Shown here one piece after another: positions 16,324 through 23,394 of a stretch of DNA of 34,879 nt. The stretch's first letter is position 1. Every line of letters begins with the position of its first letter. The stretch spans positions 1 through 34,879 of the forward strand of contig JAJEBK010000026.1 of the NCBI GenBank assembly GCA_022823945.1. The letters run 5' to 3'. The position numbers and the translations under genes were made by a program. The notes below the pieces were generated by a model. It searched no databases and was not told the origin of the DNA. It saw nothing but the letters and a program-made list of their open reading frames with translations. This DNA is from Anaerolineae bacterium. GTDB taxonomy: Bacteria; Chloroflexota; Anaerolineae; Aggregatilineales; Phototrophicaceae.

Positions 16324-17568
16324 ATGGAACAATCCGGTTATATCGCTTTGATCCGCAGCAACCGCAGCTTTCGTTATCTGTGGTCGGGGCAGATCATCAG
16401 CTTGTGCGGCGACTGGTTCAACCTGATCGCATCGGCAGCGCTCATCGCCACACTGACCCAATCGGGCACGGCGGTGGGCGGTCTGTTTGTCGTGCGCATG
16501 CTGGCGCCTTTTCTCGTCAGTCCTATCGCGGGCGTGGTAGCCGACCGCTACAGCCGCAAGCGCATCGTCATCAGCACCGACTTGCTGCGCGCAGTGGTTG
16601 TGCTGGGCTTTGTGTTGGTGCGCGAGCCCGAACATGCCTGGCTGGTTTATGTGTTGACCGCTATCCAGAGCGCCTCGCAGGGTTTCTATTTTCCCGCCTG
16701 GAACGCCATCCTGCCCGATATCACCTCGCCGGCGGAGTTGAGTGTGGCGAATGCGCTTTCGGCAGCGACCTGGTCGGTGATGCTGGCATTTGGCGCGGCG
16801 CTGGGCGGGCTGGTTTCGGGCGTGGTCGGCGTCTATCCAGCTTTCATCATTGATGCCGTGACCTTTTTGCTCAGCGCGCTAATCTTGCTGCGCATGCCCT
16901 ATGGTTCGAGCTTGGAAGCGGGCGGCGACCAATCCATCCTGGTGGGCATTCGCCAATACCTGGAAGGGCTGGGTTATCTGCGGCGGCACATCGACACCTT
17001 CTCCATCGCCATACACAAGGGCGTGCTGGGCTTGCTGATCATCGGCTTTTATCAGGTGGCGCAGGTGACAATCGCCGAGCAGTATTTTCCGATAGGCGAG
17101 GGCGGCAGCATCAGCCTGGGGCTAATCTATGTGATGTCGGGAATCGGCAGCGGGATCGGACCGATAGTCGGGCGCAACTGGGCGCGCGACCGAGATCTGC
17201 GGCTGCGGCTGGCGATCGCCTTTGGCTATGTCTGCGCTTTTGTTGGCTTTTTGATCTCCGCCACACTGATTTCGCTGCCAGTGATTTTGTTTGGCGGCTT
17301 GTTGCGCGGCGTCGGCGGGGGTTTGATCTGGGTGCTGGGCACACAATTGCTGCTGCAAATCTTGCCCAACGAGGTGCGCGGGCGCGTCTTTTCCACAGAA
17401 TTCGCGCTCTATACGCTCTTTGCGGCGGTGTCTTCGGGCGCAACCGGCTGGCTGATCGATGCCACAGGCGAATTGCGAATTGTGCTGGTGATGGCGTCTT
17501 TCCTGCTGCTGATACCGATCGCGCTGTGGCTGATCTGGATCGTTGCCAGGGGACGAAAAGTCGCATAA
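16324..17568 (+). CDS. Major facilitator superfamily exporter (MFS_3/EntS-like)
   Basis: This 414-residue membrane protein has about 12 helices. Its start is typical of this branch: a short N-terminus, then NRSFRYLWSGQIISLCGDWF. The inter-helix 2-3 MFS signature appears as GVVADRYSRKR. Relatives export siderophores, drugs or small metabolites by proton antiport. I used the ATG at 16324 because the -10 box at 16286 lies inside any longer frame. It is divergent from sqdB and convergent with the aldolase gene. A role in exporting a product of this region is possible but unproven. Confidence 0.85.
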   Translation: MEQSGYIALIRSNRSFRYLWSGQIISLCGDWFNLIASAALIATLTQSGTAVGGLFVVRMLAPFLVSPIAGVVADRYSRKRIVISTDLLRAVVVLGFVLVREPEHAWLVYVLTAIQSASQGFYFPAWNAILPDITSPAELSVANALSAATWSVMLAFGAALGGLVSGVVGVYPAFIIDAVTFLLSALILLRMPYGSSLEAGGDQSILVGIRQYLEGLGYLRRHIDTFSIAIHKGVLGLLIIGFYQVAQVTIAEQYFPIGEGGSISLGLIYVMSGIGSGIGPIVGRNWARDRDLRLRLAIAFGYVCAFVGFLISATLISLPVILFGGLLRGVGGGLIWVLGTQLLLQILPNEVRGRVFSTEFALYTLFAAVSSGATGWLIDATGELRIVLVMASFLLLIPIALWLIWIVARGRKVA

Positions 17569-17603
17569 CCCCCCTCAGTCCCCCCGACAGGTCAGGGGGA
17601 GGC
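17567..17603 (-). repeat. GC-rich palindromic repeat
   Basis: On the minus strand: GCCTCCCCCTGACCTGTCGG then GGGGACTGAGGGGGG. It is very close to the unit at 18733-18768 and begins at the MFS stop codon. Confidence 0.8.
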
Positions 17604-17648
17604 AATTCACGCGTGGATTCTGTCGTCATGTCGTGAGACAGCTCTCCA

Positions 17649-17690
17649 AACTCCCCTCTCCGACTCGTCGGGGAGGGTCCGGGGGTGGGC
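17649..17690 (+). repeat. GC-rich palindromic repeat
   Basis: CTCCCCTCTCCGACTCGTCG followed by GGGAGGGTCCGGGGGTGGG. It faces the unit at 17567-17603, so an inverted pair occupies the gap between two convergent genes, where it may act as a terminator-like structure. Confidence 0.7.
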
Positions 17691-17694
17691 TTGG

Positions 17695-18588
17695 TTACAT
17701 AACCTGTCCTGCCCTCAGCGCCCCTGCCAGCGCCGCACGAATCGCCTCTCGCTGTTGAGGCGAACTGGTGGGCATGGGCATGCGGGGGAGGCCGGCTGGC
17801 CGCCCTTGCAGTTCCAGCGCCGTCTTGACATTGGCGGGCAGGTTGTCGTCCATGATGGCATCCCAAAGTGGCAGCAGGCGGCGGTGGATATCCAGCGCGA
17901 CTTCATGATCGCGCGCCTGCACCGCATCCCACAGCTGCACGCACAATTCGGGCGCGGCGCTCAAAATCGCGGCGATAGCGCCATGCGCGCCCAGGGCAAA
18001 GGACGGATAGAGCAGCGCATCCACCGCGGACATGATCAAACCCGCATCGGCAGAGCGCAGCAGCAGATCAGCCAGCAGCTTCAAGTCGCCCGCGCTCTGT
18101 TTCACGCCGACCAAGCCGTCAATCTCGCGCAGCATTTTGTCCAGCAGCGCCGGCGAACAATACGACCAGGGCACGACATTGTAGACCATGATGGGCTGCG
18201 CAGCCGCTTCTGCCAGGGCCGCGAAATGTCGGAACATGGTCTCGTCGCTGGGACGGAAGAGATAATGCACCGGCGTAACCTGCAGCGCCGCCACATCCAG
18301 ATCGGCCAGGGCGCGCGCTTTTTCGATCGCCTGGCGCGTGCTGTCGACGATGATGCCAGCGATGACGGGCGCTCGTCCGGCGGCCGCTTCAACTGCCGCG
18401 CCGACAATCTGCCGCAATTCTGCTGTGCTCAAGGTGTGTCCCTCGCCGGTGCTGCCGCCGACCGCCAGCCCATGCACGCCGGCAACGCTCACCAGATGCT
18501 CGACTTCTGCGCGCAACAGATTTTCGTCCAGCGATTCGTCCGCGGCGAAGGGCGTCGCCATGGGTGGCACAATGCCGTAGATTTTCAT
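17695..18588 (-). CDS. Dihydrodipicolinate synthase/N-acetylneuraminate lyase family aldolase
   Basis: This 297-residue class I aldolase has a TIM-barrel fold. The Schiff-base lysine is K163 in GLVGVKQSAGD, the catalytic tyrosine is Y136 in PIMVYNVVP, and the pyruvate-binding loop is GGSTGEG (44-50). Members condense or cleave pyruvate with an aldehyde; they make dihydrodipicolinate, sialic-acid-like keto sugars or degrade sugar acids. I chose the ATG at 18588 (MKIYGIVPPMATPF) with GGAG 8 bases upstream, not the longer frame from 18669, whose extra residues are spacer sequence. It follows the glycosyltransferase operon by about 100 bases. A keto-sugar or sugar-acid role is as likely as lysine synthesis. 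Confidence 0.9.
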   Translation of the reverse strand: MKIYGIVPPMATPFAADESLDENLLRAEVEHLVSVAGVHGLAVGGSTGEGHTLSTAELRQIVGAAVEAAAGRAPVIAGIIVDSTRQAIEKARALADLDVAALQVTPVHYLFRPSDETMFRHFAALAEAAAQPIMVYNVVPWSYCSPALLDKMLREIDGLVGVKQSAGDLKLLADLLLRSADAGLIMSAVDALLYPSFALGAHGAIAAILSAAPELCVQLWDAVQARDHEVALDIHRRLLPLWDAIMDDNLPANVKTALELQGRPAGLPRMPMPTSSPQQREAIRAALAGALRAGQVM

Positions 18589-18633
18589 GCAGACTGCTCC
18601 GATCTCACTATACGCAGGAATGTCATTCAAGTC

Positions 18634-18681
18634 TTCACCACAGAGGGAAAGAGGATACACAGAGGACACAGAGGAGGAGCT
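18634..18681. repeat. CACAGAG-type 9-bp-period repeat
   Basis: CCACAGAGGGAAAGAGGATA then CACAGAGGACACAGAGGAGG. It lies in the gap upstream of the aldolase gene. Confidence 0.6.
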
Positions 18682-18691
18682 GGAGGACGAG

Positions 18692-19693
18692 TCACCGCCT
18701 CGCCCCTACACCAACGCTTCGGGGGGGTTCAGCTTCCCCCTGACTCGTCGGGGGGACCGAGGGGGGTTCGATCACCTGGTCGATGACAAAGCGCGGACGC
18801 CGGCGCGTTTCGTCCAGGCTGCGCCACAGGTATTCTCCCAGCACGCCCAGGATCAGCAACTGTATGCCGGCCGCCAGCAGCGCCACCACCATCAGCGAGG
18901 ACCAGCCCGCCACTTCTATGCCCAGCGCCAACTGCCTATACACGATAAAGCTGGCGTAGGCCAAGCCCAGCAGGCTGAAGAGGATGCCCAGATTCGTCGC
19001 CAGCCGCACGGGAAAATGCGAAAAAGCCACAAACGAATCGATGAAGTACTTGATCTTTTTGCGCAATGTCCACATCGACTGTCCATACTTCTGCGGGCGC
19101 GCTTGGCGGTCGAAGTAAAGCACGGTCGGCTCGAAGCCCAGCCACAGCAGCAAACCCGACAGGTAGGTGTTGCTCTCCTGGATATTGTTGATCAGGTCGG
19201 CTACCTGGCGGTCGATCAGCCAAAAGTCGAAGCCGCGCCTGGGCATAGAGGCGATGGCGAAGCGGCGGAACAAGCTGTAAAAGGCATCGGCGAGCAGCGA
19301 AGTGAGGAAGGGGTCGTCTCGTTGACGTCGCGCAGCGAGGACCAATTTGCTGCCCGCGCGCCATTCTCGCAGCATGTCGTGCAGCAGAGCCGGCGGATCT
19401 TGCAAATCGGCGGAAATATCGGCCAAGCAATCGCCTCGCGCCAGGCTGAGGCCCGCCATCACGGCTGCAGCTGAACCAAAATTGCGCGAGAGCCGGACGA
19501 TACGCATGCGCGGCTCTTGTCTGGCCAGCGCCTGCAGCACCGCGAAGGAATCGTCGCGCGAGCCATCGTCTACGAAGATAAATTCAAATGTATCTTTGCG
19601 ATTGCGCGCCGCCACCGCCTGCAACTCGTGCAGCAGATCGGCCAAGCTGGCTGCGTTTTGATAGACCGGCACCACAATGGAAACCAGGCTCAT
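18692..19693 (-). CDS. Family 2 glycosyltransferase, polyprenyl-phosphate type (GtrB/ArnC-like)
   Basis: This 333-residue enzyme has a GT-A domain with VDDGS at 41-45 and the segment DISADLQDPP near 92-101. Two membrane helices follow (about 237-255 and 268-290), as in DPM1/GtrB proteins. These attach a sugar from a nucleotide donor to undecaprenyl phosphate on the cytoplasmic face. The usual DAD is SAD here: the first Asp is Ser94, while D96 is kept. The last 25 residues (PPSVPPTSQGEAEPPRS and onward) come from an inserted palindromic repeat. The start overlaps the acyltransferase stop (ATGA). It may supply the lipid-linked sugar for the large membrane proteins. Confidence 0.9.
   Translation of the reverse strand: MSLVSIVVPVYQNAASLADLLHELQAVAARNRKDTFEFIFVDDGSRDDSFAVLQALARQEPRMRIVRLSRNFGSAAAVMAGLSLARGDCLADISADLQDPPALLHDMLREWRAGSKLVLAARRQRDDPFLTSLLADAFYSLFRRFAIASMPRRGFDFWLIDRQVADLINNIQESNTYLSGLLLWLGFEPTVLYFDRQARPQKYGQSMWTLRKKIKYFIDSFVAFSHFPVRLATNLGILFSLLGLAYASFIVYRQLALGIEVAGWSSLMVVALLAAGIQLLILGVLGEYLWRSLDETRRRPRFVIDQVIEPPSVPPTSQGEAEPPRSVGVGARR
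18733..18768 (+). repeat. GC-rich palindromic repeat inside the GT2 3' end
   Basis: CTTCCCCCTGACTCGTCGGG followed by GGGACCGAGGGGGG. It is nearly identical to 14953-14990 and is read in the same frame, giving PPSVPPTSQGEA in both proteins. Confidence 0.9.
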
Positions 19694-20457
19694 GCAGAGT
19701 CCTCGTCCGCCAGGCCAAACTTGCGCAGGATTTTCTGGCGATCTTCATCGGCAACATCGCGCAGGTGACGCGCCGGCACGCCAACCGCGATCGTCCAGGC
19801 TGGCACTTTGCGCGTGACCACGGCACCCGGAGCAACGATCGCGCCCTGGCCGACTTCGCTGCCCGCGCCTAGCAACGCTCCCGTGCCGATCAGCGCGAAT
19901 CGCCGAACGACCGGCGGCGAAATCTTAAATGGCGACAGCTCATACCGGCGTAAATGCACGCCATTGTCGTTGTAAGAAACAGCCATCGGTCCTATTAATA
20001 CATCCGATTCGACCACCATGCCGCCAGTCAAATGCGCGCCGTCATGAACGATGGTGCGCGCCCCGACGCTGACATTGTAGAGCAGGGTGCTGCGCCGCCC
20101 CAGCACGACTTCGTCATCCAGCCGAGCGCCCTCGCGCACAGACGCCAAATCGCTGATCATGACATTGTCGCCAGTGATTACATTGTCATAGAGCACAGCA
20201 TTCGCGCCAATGACGCAATTCGCGCCGATATGCACTGGCTGCCCGCTGCTGTCTATCTCGCGCACCAGCTTGCCTCGTGCGATCGGCGGACGGCCGATGA
20301 CCGCGCCAGCCAAGATGCGCGTGCCTGCGCCAATATGCACATCGGGGTAGAAGGTCACATTCGCGCCGACTTCAACATTCGCGCCCAGCGTCAGCGCGCC
20401 CATAATGTCCACATTGGCACCCAGCTTCGCGCTGGGATGGATATCAACCCTGTTCAT
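19690..20457 (-). CDS. Left-handed beta-helix (hexapeptide) acyltransferase
   Basis: This 255-residue protein is built of hexapeptide repeats: I.PSAKLGANVDI.GALTLGANVEVGANV early, and IGTGALLGAGSEVGQGAIVAPGAVVT late. This is the fold of trimeric sugar N- and O-acyltransferases such as WbbJ, PglD and QdtC. A loop near NDNGVHLRRYELSPF interrupts the coils and probably carries the acceptor site. It would acylate the amino group placed by the neighbouring aminotransferase. The start at 20457 (second of two adjacent ATGs) lies 5 bases after GGAG and inside the end of the SDR gene, whose stop is at 20444. The open frame extending to 20706 is the SDR gene in another frame. Confidence 0.9.
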   Translation of the reverse strand: MNRVDIHPSAKLGANVDIMGALTLGANVEVGANVTFYPDVHIGAGTRILAGAVIGRPPIARGKLVREIDSSGQPVHIGANCVIGANAVLYDNVITGDNVMISDLASVREGARLDDEVVLGRRSTLLYNVSVGARTIVHDGAHLTGGMVVESDVLIGPMAVSYNDNGVHLRRYELSPFKISPPVVRRFALIGTGALLGAGSEVGQGAIVAPGAVVTRKVPAWTIAVGVPARHLRDVADEDRQKILRKFGLADEDSA

Positions 20458-21457
20458 CATTGCTCCAGTAAGCTGCTTTGTGCGCTCGATAATACTCGAC
20501 AGTCCGCCGCAATCCATCCCGCAGGCTCGTGCGTGGCGCCCAGCCCACCTGTCGGCCAATCTTGCTGATGTCGCTGTAAAAATCGCCAGGCTCTTGTGCC
20601 TTGCGCTCCGGTGAAAAAGGCGCGAACTGCCAACTGCCGCTGCCGGCGACATCCACAAGCGCGTCCGCCAGCTCGATAAAGTTGGTGGGCTTGTCGACGC
20701 CGACATTGAAGATCTCGCCGACAGCCCGCGGCTGCAGCGCGCACATCAAAATCGCTTCCACCGCGTCATCAATATACAGAAAGTCGCGCAGGATCTTGCC
20801 ATCGCCAAAGACCTGGATCGTCTCATCATCCACCGCCAGGCGCACGAACCAGTTTACCACGCCATAACGCGGATGCTTCATTTGGGCGCGCGGACCATAG
20901 CAGTTGGTCAAACGCAGCAGCACAGCCTCAATACGATGTGTCTCCCAATACACCTGGATGATTTTTTCCGCCGTCAGGTTGGATATTTCATAAATTCCTT
21001 TGGGGCGGGTGGGCGCGTCTTCCGCTACTGGCAGGCTGACCGCTGGACCATATTGCCCGCGCGTGCCCGTATAGATGACTTTGGCGCTCGGGTTGTGATG
21101 CCGCAGCGCTTCCATGACCACAGCCGTGCCCTTGATGTTGATGGCGATATCGGGGAAGGGGTCGGTCAGGCTCAAAACATGGTCGACCTGGCCAGCCAGA
21201 TGGAAGACATAATCTTGCCCGCGCACCAGGTGATTCATGGCATTTACATCGCGCACATCGCTGAAGTTGACGCGGACTCGCTCGCGGATCGGCTCGATAT
21301 TAAAGAGATTGCCGGCATAACCGGGAATCATGGCATCGACGATGGTTACCTCTGCGCCAGCCTCGACCAGCGCGATCGCCAGGTTGCTGCCAGTAAAACC
21401 CAAGCCGCCCGTCACCAGCGCGCGCGCGCCAGCAAATGCCCCGCCGTAAGCCCTCAC
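20444..21457 (-). CDS. NAD-dependent epimerase/dehydratase (extended SDR) with altered YxxxK
   Basis: This 337-residue nucleotide-sugar enzyme carries the Rossmann motif TGGLGFTG at 16-23, a YTGTRGQYGP strand holding the active-site Thr/Ser position, and LRLTN.YGP. The catalytic dyad normally written YxxxK appears as Y156-E-I-S-N160, so Lys is replaced by Asn. The next lysine is K165 in LTAEK. The enzyme could bind NAD without normal hydride chemistry, or use another residue. Its ATG overlaps the upstream aminotransferase stop by 4 bases. Its role is probably to set the keto or epimer state of the sugar for amination. Confidence 0.88.
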   Translation of the reverse strand: MRAYGGAFAGARALVTGGLGFTGSNLAIALVEAGAEVTIVDAMIPGYAGNLFNIEPIRERVRVNFSDVRDVNAMNHLVRGQDYVFHLAGQVDHVLSLTDPFPDIAINIKGTAVVMEALRHHNPSAKVIYTGTRGQYGPAVSLPVAEDAPTRPKGIYEISNLTAEKIIQVYWETHRIEAVLLRLTNCYGPRAQMKHPRYGVVNWFVRLAVDDETIQVFGDGKILRDFLYIDDAVEAILMCALQPRAVGEIFNVGVDKPTNFIELADALVDVAGSGSWQFAPFSPERKAQEPGDFYSDISKIGRQVGWAPRTSLRDGLRRTVEYYRAHKAAYWSNDEQG

Positions 21458-22551
21458 GGTGCCCCCCGCAGCTGCGAAATCGCCTCACAAACTTGCAGCG
21501 CATCGTCATCGCTCAAGCCGATATACAGCGGCAGCGACAAAATCTCCCTGGCGGCGCGCTCGGTTTGCGGCAGGCTGCCTTCGCCCAAGCCCAAATCACG
21601 GTGCGACTCTTGCAGGTGCACGGGTACGGGATAATGAATCAGCGTGCCGATGCCGCGTTCACCCAAATCCCTCATCAACTGGTTGCGCCGGGCATCGCGA
21701 ATGACATAAAGATGATAGATATGCTGGCAGCCCGCGCGGGAGCTTGGCTTGCGCACTCCGGCCAAGTTTGCTTCATAGAGCGCGGCGATGCCTCGTCTGC
21801 GTCCGTTCAATTCGTCCAGATGCGCCAGCTTGACGCGCAGGACCGCCGCTTGCAGTTCGTCCAGGCGGCTGTTGGTGCCGCGCGATTGATGTCGATAGCG
21901 ACTGCTCTGTCCATAGTTGCGCAGCTTGCGCAGTTTATCCGCCAGCGCATCGTCGTTGGTAATCACCGCGCCGCCATCGCCATACGCGCCCATATTTTTG
22001 GTCGGATAAAAGCTGAACGCGCCCAGCCTGCCGATCGTCCCGACCTTGCGCTCTTGGTACTGCGCGCCATGCGCCTGGGCGCAATCTTCAATCAGCAGCA
22101 GATCATGTGCCTGCGCCAAAGCCAGGAGCGAATCCATATCCGCAACCCCGCCATACAAATGCACAGCGACAAGTGCGCGTGTGCGCCGCGTGATGGCTGC
22201 GCGCGCCGCATCTGGGCACAAGGTGAATGTCCTGGGATCAATATCAGCCAATATGGGCACAGCGCCAGTCGCTTCGATGGCCGCCACGGTGGCCAGGGCG
22301 GTATGCGAGACAGTGATGACTTCGTCGCCCGCGCCGATTCCGCCCGCCCGCAGCGCCAGCTCAATGGCATCGGTGCCTGTGGCGACGCCGACCGCGTGGC
22401 TGACGCCGTGATACGCCGCGAACTCGCGCTCGAACGCTTCTACCTCGGGACCAAGGATGTACCAGCCACTATCTGCGGCGCGCAGCAAGGCGGCATTGAT
22501 TTCTTCAGCGAGCAGGTCGTGCAGCGGCTTGAGTTGGTTGAAGGGAATCAT
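21454..22551 (-). CDS. DegT/DnrJ/EryC1-family sugar aminotransferase (FdtB/QdtB-like)
   Basis: Counted from MIPFNQLKPL this enzyme has 365 residues. The PLP lysine is K185 in FSFYPTKNMGAYGDGGAV and the ring-nitrogen aspartate is D156 in LLIEDCAQAHGA. The N-terminus (MIPFNQLKPLHDLLAEEI and SGWYILGPEVEAFE) is typical of enzymes aminating dTDP- or UDP-3-keto sugars. Upstream starts at 22575 (ATG) and 22590 (TTG) are possible, and none has a strong ribosome-binding site. It opens the coupled operon aminotransferase, SDR, acyltransferase, GT2, which reads like a pathway to an N-acylated amino sugar loaded on a lipid carrier. Confidence 0.9.
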   Translation of the reverse strand: MIPFNQLKPLHDLLAEEINAALLRAADSGWYILGPEVEAFEREFAAYHGVSHAVGVATGTDAIELALRAGGIGAGDEVITVSHTALATVAAIEATGAVPILADIDPRTFTLCPDAARAAITRRTRALVAVHLYGGVADMDSLLALAQAHDLLLIEDCAQAHGAQYQERKVGTIGRLGAFSFYPTKNMGAYGDGGAVITNDDALADKLRKLRNYGQSSRYRHQSRGTNSRLDELQAAVLRVKLAHLDELNGRRRGIAALYEANLAGVRKPSSRAGCQHIYHLYVIRDARRNQLMRDLGERGIGTLIHYPVPVHLQESHRDLGLGEGSLPQTERAAREILSLPLYIGLSDDDALQVCEAISQLRGAP

Positions 22552-22650
22552 GCGCTCATTGTTCATTGGCTTGGATAAAGCTAGGGTCAAGATTCACAAC
22601 TTGCAATCTGACGCAATCACAGAACCAACCAGAAGCAGCGGGGAAGGTGG

Positions 22651-23259
22651 TCAGCTATGCGAGAAGTCGATGCCGCGATAGATCTGCGCCAGCGACAACG
22701 ACGCGCCCAGGCTGTCCAAAGGCACGATATCGGCAAGCGCGGCGTGTTGACTTTGTGTCCAGTCGTCACCAGTGCGGCTGTGCTGCACGACAGACGGGCG
22801 GTTCTGCTCAACGATCAAAATATGCTCCAGGCTGGGCATGGCGCGATAGACGGGCAGCTTGTTGTGGAGGTCATGATTGCGCGTGGACGGCGACAAGACT
22901 TCGACCACCAAAACAGGATTGAGCAGGTCGTTGCGGCCCGGCGCGAAACGAGGTTTGCCGCGTACGACGGTCAAATCCGGGAAGAAATAGGCCATCTGTC
23001 TGGCGCGGATACATACATTGCTACTAAGCACATCATACTCGTTATCGTCTAGATGACCGACAAGAAGCCATGCCAGTTGGCTTTGGATTTTCCCGTGTGC
23101 GTAGCGTACACCACTCATATAGAAAAGCTCCCCGTCCAGGTATTCGACGCGCGTATGGCTCTCGGCCGAGATTTCGAAATAGCGCTCAAGCGTTACGAAT
23201 TCGCGCTTGTCGGAAACTTCAGGTGTGGGCGCGTCTCTCAGCATCACATCGGTGGACAT
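22651..23259 (-). CDS. Uma2 family (DUF820) putative endonuclease
   Basis: This 202-residue protein has the PD-(D/E)xK-like Uma2 fold. Recognisable parts are the ERYFEISAES..RVEYLDGELFYM start, RYAHGKIQSQL, the acidic FPDLTVVRG, and LVVEVLSPSTRNHDLHNKLPVY. Asp of FPD and Glu of VVEV are the likely metal ligands. These genes are very numerous in Cyanobacteria and Chloroflexota, and their function is not settled. It is a single gene, divergent from the formate dehydrogenase operon. Confidence 0.9.
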   Translation of the reverse strand: MSTDVMLRDAPTPEVSDKREFVTLERYFEISAESHTRVEYLDGELFYMSGVRYAHGKIQSQLAWLLVGHLDDNEYDVLSSNVCIRARQMAYFFPDLTVVRGKPRFAPGRNDLLNPVLVVEVLSPSTRNHDLHNKLPVYRAMPSLEHILIVEQNRPSVVQHSRTGDDWTQSQHAALADIVPLDSLGASLSLAQIYRGIDFSHS

Positions 23260-23370
23260 GGGGGCGACCTTTCAACGGGATTGTCGACTTGAGTATATCA
23301 CGCTGGCAATAGCTGCAACAGAGAGCGAAAACCACAGCAACCGGGTTTCCCAGCAGCAAATCTGGCATAC

Positions 23371-23376
23371 TATAAT
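23371..23376 (+). promoter_or_regulatory. -10 box (TATAAT) of the formate dehydrogenase operon
   Basis: A consensus TATAAT lies 19 bases before the ATG, with no good -35 (TTTCCC at 23346-23351, 19-base spacer). A start near 23383 would begin at the AGGAGG ribosome-binding site (23383-23388). The leader would be very short, or an activator may be needed. Confidence 0.45.
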
Positions 23377-23394
23377 GGTATCAGGAGGTTTGCC

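Noticed and set aside
14987..16351. Long plus-strand open frame (454 codons) opposite sqdB
   Set aside because: sqdB on the other strand has every catalytic motif; the plus frame is a GC-driven shadow.
20458..20706. N-terminal extension of the acyltransferase frame
   Set aside because: It lies within the SDR coding sequence and encodes Ser/Arg-rich residues unlike the hexapeptide fold.
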